NCBI RefSeq assembly: GCF_041956535.1
Contig: NW_027192206.1
Coordinates: 399,488-463,487, forward strand
Length of the DNA stretch: 64,000 bases
Direction: 5' to 3'
From: Calcarisporiella thermophila CBS 279.70
Lineage: Eukaryota > Calcarisporiellomycota
In this document: piece by piece, positions 48,096 to 57,546 of the stretch
Layout: the number at the start of each line of letters is the position of its first letter
Position numbering within the stretch: position 1 is the stretch's first letter
Notes under the pieces: generated by a model
What the model saw: the letters and a program-made list of their open reading frames with translations, nothing else
Told to the model about the DNA's origin: nothing
Database searches by the model: none
Translations under genes and position numbers: made by a program

Positions 48096-49726
48096 ATGAA
48101 TACTACCGAGGTATTTTTCGCCATATTTTCGTTTTTTTTCCTCCCGTTTTGAAAAGCTCTACGGGATGACAACCTTTATTTTTCAAACTAGAGTCTCCGA
48201 TACAGTATGAGAGACAATTTTATATTCTGATGCTTTTCTCTTTTTCTGTTCGTGTTTCCTGGCTTTTGAAGGGTTTACTAAATCCATGCATATTTGTTTA
48301 GATGCTCGATTTTTAGCGCAAACGAGTGACAAGCGAATTTCAACATAGAGGTAAATATTATTTCCATCATTATGGTTGCGATGAAGAAAACATTTATACG
48401 TCAAAAAGCTGGAATTACCGGCTGAATTATTGTGATGTTAATGGCGCATCTGAGCAAACCCATTTTATGTAATGACAATTTCCGTCACTCGTGCTCATAG
48501 TAACGGTTTTCTTTGATTGTAGTGGATTTGGAGACAATGTAAACACACGAGGCCCCGTTGGTTCCAAGTCTTATTGTAAGTAACTCTCCCTTATCGGCGT
48601 TGAATAGAATGATGAAACGCACTGGGCACTGAAAACCTCATGTTTGAAAGTGCTTAATAACACCGGGTTCCAGAAATCACCCGCTCCTGACTCATTCTTT
48701 TAAATGACTCTTTTTCAATCATGGTGGATGGAGATCTAATGACCGTATATATCGAATTAGATCCATGCATTTGGTCCCAGCTCGGTCAAAGACAGTCAGC
48801 ATCTCTTAGGGTGAGTTTCTATGCCCTTTCCTTTGGCACTCTTTAAAGGGAGAAAAAAGGATGAGAATTTTTTTTTTAGATGACGAGTCAGAACGAGTTA
48901 TCTCTGTTGACACTATGGCATTCCTGATTTATTTTCTCTGCCCTTTCCTTGGACTTCAACATTGCATAGAAATACCTGTGCTAACGATAGTTTCCTTGTA
49001 TTTTAGGTGCCGTCTCCGAGTGAGCGTGACCCCCAACCTTTGTTTAGTCGAGTTTTCATGGTACGGCATAAGAAAATAGAATTTTCTTACCAAGTTTAGA
49101 GGATGAGCTTAGCATTATCTAGACAAGCATATGTCTGAATGCCCATTTTGAAACATGCTCTCTGATACTTCCTCTACCACTTATTCGTCATCCTAATCCA
49201 TCCTGGTTATTAACCTGTGGAATCCTCAATTAGGATTACGGATCCTTATTGCGGCCGCTCGACTCCGGTTCGATGAATGAAGGTGAGCCCTCTTTTCCTC
49301 CCTATCCCTCACTAGCTAGCGTGATGAAACTTTATTCACGACGGTCAACTGAATCCCTTGATGACCATCCTTTAAAACTAACCCATTTATTTCTGAAAAA
49401 TCAACCCATTCATTTTGATTTCTTATGTATGCCTTTTATTAAAGTGCAAGTTGGCTAACCCTCTTAACGCCATTTCTAGATTTCTTGGTGAACCAGGGAT
49501 GTGCAGCGCCGCTAAGCATTTCAAGGTTAGTCTCCACCTCCATTCTTTATCCATCATGTTTTCTTTGAGTGTGATGAAACCTTTTTTCACGACGGTCAAC
49601 TGAATCCTTTGATGACCATCCTTTAAAACTAACCCATTTATTTCTGATATTTTTCCTTTTCATCCTTGCATGATAACTCGATTGGAATGATTTGCTAACC
49701 TCTACACTTGTTTATCTCTCTAGGTA
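48096..49726 (+). CDS. unrecognised gene of very small exons (model incomplete)
   Basis: A strong TATA box, leader and ATG (MNTTE, 48096-48110, then a GTATTT donor) are followed by five candidate exons: 48523-48575, 48761-48810, 49007-49060, 49234-49282 and 49480-49525, with a stop just after the acceptor at 49723. These five join in frame with good splice sites and encode GFGDNVNTRGPVGSKSY, YPCIWSQLGQRQSASLR, VPSPSERDPQPLFSRVFM, DYGSLLRPLDSGSMNE and DFLVNQGCAAPLSISR. I could not join the first exon to the second in frame, so at least one small exon in 48111-48522 is missing. All five are 46-54 nt. I do not recognise the product; the first part recalls small fungal proteins rich in Gly, Asn, Ser and Tyr. 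A spliced non-coding RNA is an alternative. Confidence 0.35.
49321..49396 (+). repeat. intronic direct repeat, copy 1
   Basis: A 76-bp segment starting gtgatgaaac and ending acccatttatttctga lies inside one candidate intron of the small-exon gene. It is nearly identical to 49571-49647 in the next intron. Confidence 0.9.
49571..49647 (+). repeat. intronic direct repeat, copy 2
   Basis: 77-bp near-identical copy of 49321-49396, differing by a few substitutions and one inserted base. Each copy starts about 40 bp into its candidate intron. Confidence 0.9.
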
Positions 49727-49991
49727 AGTCACGCTAAGCCTGCCGCATTAGACCATAGCATTCCATGCATGTGTGGTTTCAATATAAAAAAATAAAATAT
49801 ATCCATTTCAACTAAAAAAAATTGGAAATCGAATTGTTTATGTTTTTAAAAAAAGTATGGGAAGAGATGGGCCCCTATATATGCAAATTAAGTGTATCTA
49901 ATGGCAACAAAAAAAAATCATCATGAAAAAGGGTAGTATACAAAGAGTTTCTACAAAAGAAATGGGCGGGAGGGAGGGGGAACTACCCCTC

Positions 49992-50921
49992 CTATCGAGT
50001 GAACAGTTTCCTTTGGTACTGCGTATTGGGAATGAGATGGGGCGATTCGACTATGTACCGGCGATACGCTTCACGCAGATGTTCGGGACGGATGGGCCCT
50101 TGGTCGCCCCATTCCTCCATGACCTCTTTTGCTAGTTGACAAGAGAGAGCAAAAAAAATAAATGAGACTTGAAGAAAACGACAAGCGAAACAGAGCGCCA
50201 ATCCAAAAATAAGAGAGGGGGAGGGGGAGGGAAGAAAAGGATGGATGAGGAAGGGGTCAAGAGAGAGAGGCAAATACCTTTTTCTACCATTTCGCCCACG
50301 AATACCTTTCCAAAACCGGCTACCACGAAGGCCATAGTGTTGGAACAGGACTGATTAAGGATATTACTGACCAACTGCAGGGATAAGGTGTAGTCATAAT
50401 GCATTAATGCAAAGGATGAACTAGGAGCAAAAGAAAAAACACGTACCCGCTTCACATTGGAGCGGTTCAGCACCGACCGCCTAAAGGCCTCGTAGCGTTC
50501 GAGCTGCTCGGGTGAAAAATTGTCCAGCAACACTCTGTATGCACCGACAAGATCCGGGTTGGAAAAGAGAAAAATAGAAGGGGGGGTCAACGATCCATCT
50601 CTCTTCGAGCCAAGATCCCATGAAATAAACAAACGATCATTACTTCATCTCCTCCTTGGTTCGCGTCAGGAGTCGGATCTTTGTCCGTGCAAGCTGATCC
50701 ACCTGCTCTCCCTGCTCCTCCTCCTCTTCTTCCATTTCCTCTTTTACATTGTCACCCTCCGCCACGGTGGGAGCGGGGGTTGTGGGAGCAAGAGATCCAG
50801 CTCGGGATGGGGGCTGCGAGCGACGGGCTGCGGCTGGCGAAGGTGGGGTCGAGAAGCGAGACTGAGATTTGCCTCGACCGGAAGATTCGGTGCCATAGGA
50901 GGGGTCGAAGGAGGGATTCAT
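49992..50921 (-). CDS. TAF11: TFIID subunit TAF11, 200 aa
   Basis: Four exons from high to low: 50921-50644, 50534-50447, 50374-50278, 50131-49992; 201 codons in frame. TAF11 pairs with TAF13 through a histone fold in TFIID. The N-terminal 85 residues are disordered with an acidic run (EEMEEEEEEQGEQ). The histone fold begins FSPEQLERYEAFRRSVLNRS-NVKR, continues LVSNILNQSCSNTMAFVVAG and FGKVFVGEMVEKA, then EEWGDQGPIRPEHLREAYRR, the last being diagnostic. A short tail (NTQYQRKLFTR) follows. The ATG at 50921 is preferred over one 54 bp upstream because the product then opens as a typical disordered TAF11 N-terminus; either could be used. Confidence 0.93.
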
Positions 50922-52350
50922 GGTGGGCAATAAGTGGATTAAGGGGTTATTCACCTCTTCAGCTAAATGGCCCATTTACTTTCCTCCCTATTTTACTAGA
51001 TAAAGCGCGGCGCAGTTTGCATCAGAGCTTGTTTCAGAAAGCGAAATAAAGGAGGCTTATTGAATCCACAATAGAAATGGGAGAGCAAGGACGGAGGCAA
51101 GTGAAAAAGTGCGCTGACCTCGATTATGTTGCTAGACCAAAAGGGTCGACCATGCACAGAGGTAACCCCTTGCTGGTATGCGTCATGCTCTCCTTAATAC
51201 AGCGGGCAACCACGCCCCTCCTTGTCTCATTCGATGCTAGTTGAAAAGGTTGCAAAGGGAGGCAAGGTCGCGGGTGGCCAAGCTGTACCAGCTAAAGATG
51301 CGGGGTAGGAACACAGGCAGAAGCTGGTGGCCATGTCTTCATGCTGCTTGATAATGATGTCAGCTGCATGTCACGCGATTAGACCCGCCTGCCTCAGGGC
51401 TACAAACTGTGTTGTGGATGGGACGGGACGGGGGGGGGGGGATGCGGAGGAGATATACCAGAATTGTACTAAGAGGCATTGACACAGATCGCATCCTGCG
51501 CACAATAAAGCTAAGCATAAGTTTAGTCCCTCGATGAGTAAGCAAAAATGCGCTGGAGTCATCTCCACTGCTTGTTTACAGACCTCAGTGCCCCATCTAA
51601 ACCACCCGGGTTTAGGATTTGGCCATGGTTGAGTTTGGTGGCAATATACGTTCCTCTAAGCAATGCATTGCGCACGAAGCTTTCTTTTGGAGCCCCGCTT
51701 AGCTTCGTACCAAAGCTAGATGGTGGAACGAGCGTTCCTCGGAACGACCCCAGCAGTGGCCAAACTCTCCCCCTCCCCTTCTTTCTCATTGACGGGTTGC
51801 CCACCTTACCGACAACGACCCCATTGAGGAGCAGCTTTTCTGCTGTGATTTTCTAAATTCCTCTCCCAGTTCTCCCCCAGCCTCTCTCTCCCTGCCATCC
51901 GTGATAGACCCTCTTGGTCCCCAGCAAGTCAGTGGGGGCTAAGTCGGTGATTTCAAGCTTTTCTCCCAGGAAGAGAGAGGATATTAATTTATTGATTATA
52001 GAAGAAACTACATATATATATATATATATATCGCAGTCAAGATCGTAAGGAAAAAACAATACGTAGACAAGGTGACAAAAGAAACAAGAGAGTATACGTC
52101 ACAAGGAATAGAAGGGCAAAAAAAAAAATAAAACACAAGATACTAAGTATTATAGCAGAAAATTCACAGCTAAGCTAAAAGAACACACAAACACACAGGC
52201 AGAATTACAACTTTGTGAGGAAAAAAGGAATTTAGAAAAACAGGGCCAAAACTAAAAGAACAGGAAATGAAATAAGAGGGGGTGGAAGCAACACAACAAC
52301 GTCACAATGGAGGCTCGGCATTCTCTCTCATTTGCTCGACGCGGTTATCT
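50922..52350. other. 1.4-kb region without a recognised gene
   Basis: Contains a 12-G run (51430-51441), a (TA)10 microsatellite (52012-52031) and several hairpin-forming sequences around 51597-51746. The minus strand between 51360 and 51860 is open over a fair length and carries splice-like boundaries, but no assembled reading gives a recognisable protein. It may hold a non-coding transcript, a decayed gene or only promoter DNA. Confidence 0.35.
52012..52031. repeat. AT dinucleotide microsatellite
   Basis: Ten TA units in the gene-free interval upstream of the four-finger protein's 3' end. Confidence 0.9.
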
Positions 52351-52814
52351 TTACTTGTGACAACACTTGATGTGCCAGGTTAGGGTGTTCTTGTGGGAGA
52401 AAGCCTTGGTGCATCCTTCAAAGTCGCAGCGGTACGGCAGCCGGCCAATGTGAATCCTGCGGTGCCGGGCGAGCGAGCTGCTGTCGGAGAAGCGCTTCTC
52501 ACAGTGCTCGCAGTGGTGAGGGCGCTCGCCGCTGTGGGTGCGCAGATGGACGGTCAAGGCACTTCGCTGGATAAAGCCTTGAGGATTATGGGGAAACGTT
52601 AGACCTGGTAAGCAAACCGGTGGAATGGGATGAGGGAAGGAGGGGAGGGGCGCTTACTCTTGAGGCAGAGCGGGCAACGGAACGGGCGGTCGTTGCTGTG
52701 AATGCGCGAGTGACGCGCCAGATCCGAGCGGCGCGAAAAGGCCTTGTTGCATTCGGAGCAGGGGTAGGGCTTGGAGTGGATGTGGTCGTGGTGAATGAGT
52801 TCCAGAATGTCCAT
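52351..52814 (-). CDS. four-finger C2H2 zinc-finger protein, 127 aa
   Basis: Exons 52814-52658 and 52577-52351, in frame (128 codons). Almost the whole protein is zinc fingers. Finger 1 is CSEC..HSRIH, finger 2 CPLC..HLRTH, finger 3 CEHC..HRRIH, and finger 4 CDFEGC..H-x3-CCH. Linkers HSGERPHH and HIGRLPYR are of the DNA-binding TGEKP type. The intron falls inside finger 2 (LCLK-SFIQRS). The fourth finger ends HIKCCHK, with an unusual Cys pair before the last His. At 127 residues with no activation domain it probably acts as a DNA-binding repressor or competitor. TATATAAA on the minus strand (53032-53039), about 220 bp upstream, is the likely promoter. Confidence 0.85.
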
Positions 52815-54026
52815 TGCGGGGGGAGGGAAGGGTGGCGAATGAGCGTTGCAAAGAGATACCAGCTCTCGGGGAGAAAAGGGCGGCTAAAGATTGGAGAGGA
52901 ATGAGCACACGGAGGAATGAGGGGCGGCGGCGGCGGCGAGGAGGTGGGGAAGGAGCACGGCAAGGCGGGAAAATACGAGTTTGGAGGGGCTTGTGTTTTC
53001 CCGGCAGTTCACGGCGGCCTCAGCGGGGCCCTTTATATAGCCATTAATTAAGAAAACGGGAATGCAACGCTTTGCGTTTAGAAAACGAGGCGCCTACACT
53101 CTGAGGTGGAGAGAAGGGGGAAATTGGGTTCAAATTGCACTGCTCTTCATTTGCACTGTTATGGAAGGTGTCGGTGTATGGCATCGGGTGATCGCTGAGC
53201 TGCTGGGCTCGCCGTCACACCGAGGCCCTGCTGCCATGTAAGCAGCGCCGCAGGGTGCCGTGCGTGCGGCTCGCCTCTCTTTAAGCTTTATGAGCGATGG
53301 CCGCCGTGCATGGGCAGCCCATCCCTGCCGCTGCAAAACTACCTCTGCGCCGGCCCAAACCGGTCGAACGAGTCTCGTTCAGATTGCGGATGATTTCCCC
53401 CCCGCAAATTCCGCACGGTTTTTCCCAGCTTGTTTCTTCTTTTTTCCCCTGAGCGGTTCGCGGGGGGCAGCGCAAACAGGGGAGAGAGGGCCAGCACTTC
53501 ACACACACGCCCCCCCTTGCAGCCGCTGCACCCAGCCTCCCTTCTCGCTCGCCTCTTCATTTTGACTCTCAGACTGCGCCGATTAATAATTTCCCCTTTT
53601 TCCCTAAGCTCCCCTCTCTGGCCCCTTCCTCTCAGCGAATGGACTAAAATGGCTATATTTCCTAATGCGGCACGGATCTTGGGCACATACAAAATAAATA
53701 ATCAGTAGAAGAAGAGACAATATGAGGCTGACAGGGTAGAGAGAAAGGCGAAAAATTTCATTGTGTAGAACTGTATAGAGGCGAGGATAATGAACATAGA
53801 TAGCAGCAGCAGCAGAAAGAGAAAAAAGAAAAAAAAAACAAAGACAAAGGCGAGCGAAGGCGGAGAGGCTGCGACAAGGGAGCAAACGGTAGGAAAGGAA
53901 GACAAAGGGAAGAGAAACATCAAAACTGTACAATCTAAGGTAACTTCGGTCGTTTATCCATGCACACTGATCAGAGAGAAAGACGGCCTCGACGGGGCCA
54001 CAACACGCGAAAAACAAAATAGAGTT
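52815..54026. other. intergenic, promoter of four-finger gene and Msn2-type 3' flank
   Basis: TATATAAA (minus strand, 53032-53039) is the probable TATA box of the four-finger gene. The rest is mixed GC-rich and AG-rich DNA with no supportable reading frame. Confidence 0.4.
53032..53039 (-). promoter_or_regulatory. TATA box of the four-finger gene
   Basis: TATATAAA on the minus strand, about 218 bp upstream of the ATG at 52814. Confidence 0.5.
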
Positions 54027-55217
54027 CTAGTCATAAACAGGAGCCGAAGATCCTTGCCCAGCTGGGAGCCCAAGCTCCGACGGGTCTCTGCGCTCCTCGG
54101 TGGGCAAATAGAAAAAGACGGGCGGGCCGAGGTTGAAGGAACGCTGGCGGCCCAGCAACTGCTCGCGCTCTCGCTGAAGCCGAATCTGGGTCTCGCGCAG
54201 ATGCCTTAGATGCTCCTGCTGTCGCTGCATCTGCCGCAGATGACTCCGCTTGTGCACGGAGAGGGTGTCCGATCGCGGAAATGCCTTGCCGCACAGCGGG
54301 CATTCGTAGGGGCGGATCCGCGAATGAGAGCTGCGCAGATGCCGCTTGAAGTGCTGGAACCGCTTGAACGCCTTGTGGCAGCCTTCATGTGGGCATGCGA
54401 AAGGGCGCGATTCATCCCCGGTCGAATGGAAGGTCACGGAGGGGGAGGTGGCCGCAGTTGCAGAGTCAGAGGAGGAGGAGGACGAGGACGAGGACGAGGA
54501 CGACGTCGTGGCGGAAGAGAGGGCCGACGCACTAGGCACGGACAGATTGTGCTTGTGCTTGTGTCTGAATTTGCCGCCGGCAATGTCGTTGTCGGCATCC
54601 TCCTCGCCGATCCCATCCGCAAGCCCGCCTTCTTCCTTGGTGAGAGGGGGCGGAGAGCCGGGGTACAGGGGGCGGGCGGAGGAGGAGGAGGAGGAGAAGG
54701 GGGGCTCCGACACGGTGTGGGCACGCCGGCGGAGCGCCACCGGGGAGGTCGCCAGGTACGGCTCTGGCTGAGGAGAGCATTGGAGCGAGCTGCACGAGAG
54801 CGCGGAAGGCGACGAGGGCGTTTGCAGGGGAGAGGGGGCCGACGGGGAGGAGAACGAGTCGTAGGGGATATAGGATTGGGATATTTCGGGGTGGGTGCTG
54901 GTGAAGCTGGGTGGTATGAAATAGTGGGGGGGGATGCCTGCGGACTTGTCCCAGCGCTCCCAGGCTCGAGAGCCGCAGTCGGAGGCCACGGACGGCGCCT
55001 TGATGTTCTGCTCGGGGCCGTCGCCCTCGTATCCGCCGGAGGCGGGCTCGCCCTCCCAGGAGTATCCTTGCATGGCCATGTCAGGCCACGCCTCCCCATG
55101 CAAGGGCTGGATATACTCCCCACTAGGCTCGAATCCGTCCACGGAGGAATAGGGGAAGGGCGGCACCTGGTCGAGCTGCAGCACGGGGTCAAACATCGAG
55201 AAGGGTTGTGTCGTCAT
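54027..55217 (-). CDS. Msn2/4-type C2H2 transcription factor, 396 aa
   Basis: Intronless frame. Residues 1-270 are low-complexity, rich in Ser, Pro and Gly, with an 11-Ser run and an RRRAHTVSEPPF site that fits a basophilic (PKA-like) phosphorylation consensus. The DNA-binding part is a pair of C2H2 fingers at about 280-335: CPHEGCHKAFKRFQHFKRH and CPLCGKAFPRSDTLSVHKRSH. This two-finger arrangement near the C-terminus is that of Msn2/Msn4/Seb1, which bind the stress-response element AGGGG. A Gln/Arg/Leu coiled coil (QMQRQQEHLRHLRETQIRL) follows directly, unlike yeast Msn2, which ends soon after the fingers. Stress-responsive regulation by nuclear shuttling is an analogy only. Confidence 0.85.
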   Translation of the reverse strand: MTTQPFSMFDPVLQLDQVPPFPYSSVDGFEPSGEYIQPLHGEAWPDMAMQGYSWEGEPASGGYEGDGPEQNIKAPSVASDCGSRAWERWDKSAGIPPHYFIPPSFTSTHPEISQSYIPYDSFSSPSAPSPLQTPSSPSALSCSSLQCSPQPEPYLATSPVALRRRAHTVSEPPFSSSSSSARPLYPGSPPPLTKEEGGLADGIGEEDADNDIAGGKFRHKHKHNLSVPSASALSSATTSSSSSSSSSSSSDSATAATSPSVTFHSTGDESRPFACPHEGCHKAFKRFQHFKRHLRSSHSRIRPYECPLCGKAFPRSDTLSVHKRSHLRQMQRQQEHLRHLRETQIRLQREREQLLGRQRSFNLGPPVFFYLPTEERRDPSELGLPAGQGSSAPVYD

Positions 55218-56090
55218 ATCTTCAGCCTAGTGAGGATGGACGAGGGCAAATGAAATGAGAAAGAGTGGAGTCAATGGGGGCGGCGGGCTCAATGAGAGAA
55301 TGCAAATGACAGTGCAAATATCTAGAATAACAAGTGGAGGAGGAGGAAAGGGAGGAGTGGATGCAAGGTATGGGGGGGGAATCAAGATCAGTATCAAGCA
55401 GCAAGAGCCGATGAGGATGCGGGTGCAGGAAGGGGAGAAGAAGGAGAGGGCGAGAGAGAAAATAAAAATGAAAACGAGAGGGAGGTTCAGGAGGAGACGG
55501 GTGGTTTGGCTTGCGTATTTATTCAAAAACAAAGAAGTACGAGTGTAACAAAGGAGGAAGGCGGCCTTGCTGACGAGATAATTGGCAATATAGAGGTGAA
55601 TAGGAATGGCATCAACAGGGTGTATCTTTGTGGTTTGGGATGGAGGGAGTAAAGGTTTTCACCAAGCAAGAAAGAAATGCCGATTTTATATACAAAGGTG
55701 ATCGGTGGTCGGAGTAGGTGGCCCAAGCAAAAGAGCCAATTTCTGAGCATCTGTGGGAAGGGGAGGGGGGGGGGGAGGTGGCGCGGAACACAGGAACACG
55801 AAATTTCCAAGGTATCCATTCAGGCTTTATTAAACTGATAAAAGCAGAACACTGGAGAGACAAGTGACAAACTTTAAGGTTCGCGTCCTTTTATCCTCAT
55901 CCTTTTTTGGGCGTGCGTTATGTGTGGAGAATCGAGGCCTTCGGATGGGGCCACGCTGAGCAGCCACAGTATATCTTCAATAGTGCAGGGCGCGAGGAGC
56001 ACCGGGCGCCCAGGGGGAGGGGGGGGGAGAGGGGGGAGAAGCGGCAGGAAAGGAGACTCAGTGCAGGCGAGCTGCGGCCAATTTGATCGC
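55218..56090. other. intergenic, Msn2-type promoter region
   Basis: On the minus strand this is a long pyrimidine-rich leader (55220-55520). An 11-G run lies at 55765-55775. Open frames on both strands have no coding character. Confidence 0.4.
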
Positions 56091-56356
56091 TTAGAGAGAA
56101 TGAGGGGGGAGCAGGAGAGCACGATGGGGTTTGGCTTTATTTCCCCCCTCCACGTTTTCCATCGCATCCTCTGTTACAGTCCCGCGGGAATTTTGAGGTG
56201 AAGAAACCGGAACAGTAAAATTGGACCTAGCTTACCGGGGAGCATGAAGCCTCCCCCCCCCCCCTCTCTCCCCCAATGACGAATGCAAATTTGCCACTGT
56301 GTAAGATCGATGGATGTGCTAAGTTTAGATAGCTGGGGGCCAAAGTTCAGAGAGGA
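56091..56356 (-). CDS. 3' end of an unknown gene running into the assembly gap
   Basis: Two candidate exons from high to low, 56356-56236 and 56170-56091, joined in phase 1 across a 65-bp intron with a GTAAGC donor and a TAACAG acceptor. Together they encode SSLNFGPQLSKLSTSIDLTQ, a WQICIRHWGRE segment, five glycines (from the 12-C run on the plus strand), FMLPEDAMENVEGGNKAK and PHRALLLPPHSL before a stop. Upstream exons would lie in or beyond the gap at 56427-57051. No family recognised. The homopolymer inside the exon makes the frame vulnerable to sequencing error. Confidence 0.35.
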
Positions 56357-56426
56357 CTATGAAAACACATGGCACAAAATCCATAATCACAATAAACGTT
56401 AGTCTCAAGAAAATTTATCGAGCAGC

Positions 56427-57051
56427 NNNNNNNNNNNNNNNNNNNNNNNNNNNNNNNNNNNNNNNNNNNNNNNNNNNNNNNNNNNNNNNNNNNNNNNNNN
56501 NNNNNNNNNNNNNNNNNNNNNNNNNNNNNNNNNNNNNNNNNNNNNNNNNNNNNNNNNNNNNNNNNNNNNNNNNNNNNNNNNNNNNNNNNNNNNNNNNNNN
56601 NNNNNNNNNNNNNNNNNNNNNNNNNNNNNNNNNNNNNNNNNNNNNNNNNNNNNNNNNNNNNNNNNNNNNNNNNNNNNNNNNNNNNNNNNNNNNNNNNNNN
56701 NNNNNNNNNNNNNNNNNNNNNNNNNNNNNNNNNNNNNNNNNNNNNNNNNNNNNNNNNNNNNNNNNNNNNNNNNNNNNNNNNNNNNNNNNNNNNNNNNNNN
56801 NNNNNNNNNNNNNNNNNNNNNNNNNNNNNNNNNNNNNNNNNNNNNNNNNNNNNNNNNNNNNNNNNNNNNNNNNNNNNNNNNNNNNNNNNNNNNNNNNNNN
56901 NNNNNNNNNNNNNNNNNNNNNNNNNNNNNNNNNNNNNNNNNNNNNNNNNNNNNNNNNNNNNNNNNNNNNNNNNNNNNNNNNNNNNNNNNNNNNNNNNNNN
57001 NNNNNNNNNNNNNNNNNNNNNNNNNNNNNNNNNNNNNNNNNNNNNNNNNNN
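56427..57051. other. assembly gap (625 N)
   Basis: Run of N. Its right edge is bounded by extremely C-rich DNA (57060-57115), consistent with a sequencing dropout. Probably contains the 5' part of the gene ending at 56091. Confidence 0.99.
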
Positions 57052-57546
57052 AACGACGCCACCCCACCCCCCCTCCCCCCTTCCCCCCCCCCCTCCCCCC
57101 ACCCCTGCTCTGCAGCCAGCGTGCCCATTGCACTGAGTCAGAAGAGGAGGCAGCCGAGACCCACTCTAAGACATGGATAACTTTAAAAAAGGTGAACGAG
57201 GCGGCAAAAGGGAAACACTTTGTTGAAAAAGGAAAGGCGGGCCCTCATGTAAGCCAAATCCAACCACAAATAGGCAGGCAAAGTGATCGAAGTTTCATAT
57301 CTCGATATATAAATATAAGACACACGACATGCGGGATGCATTAACAAGAGAAACAAGTGGAAATAGCACATAGACACCGATGGGATCAAGGAGGGAGAAA
57401 AAGGAAAAAGGGGCTCACCATCACCTTACTTCATCCTCCACCTGTTTCACTTGCGCTCAGTCCATTCGTTTCCTCGGAGCCCAGTAGTCTGGTCCTCATG
57501 ATCGGCCTCCGTCCTCGGTGGCTTTTGGATGCCTCCGCTCACCCCT
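57052..57546. other. gap-to-bHLH intergenic region
   Basis: C-rich at its left end, AT-rich afterwards; includes the 3' flank of the bHLH gene. No gene recognised. Confidence 0.4.

Noticed and set aside
51548-51856. 102-codon ORF on the plus strand and an overlapping minus ORF
   Set aside because: Neither gives a recognisable protein nor a consistent spliced continuation; treated as non-coding or unresolved.
54210-55253. 347-codon plus-strand ORF
   Set aside because: Antisense shadow of the Msn2-type gene; Gly/Arg-rich low-complexity product.
56347-57180. Several ORFs that run through the N gap
   Set aside because: They are open only because N was not translated as stop; no evidence of coding.
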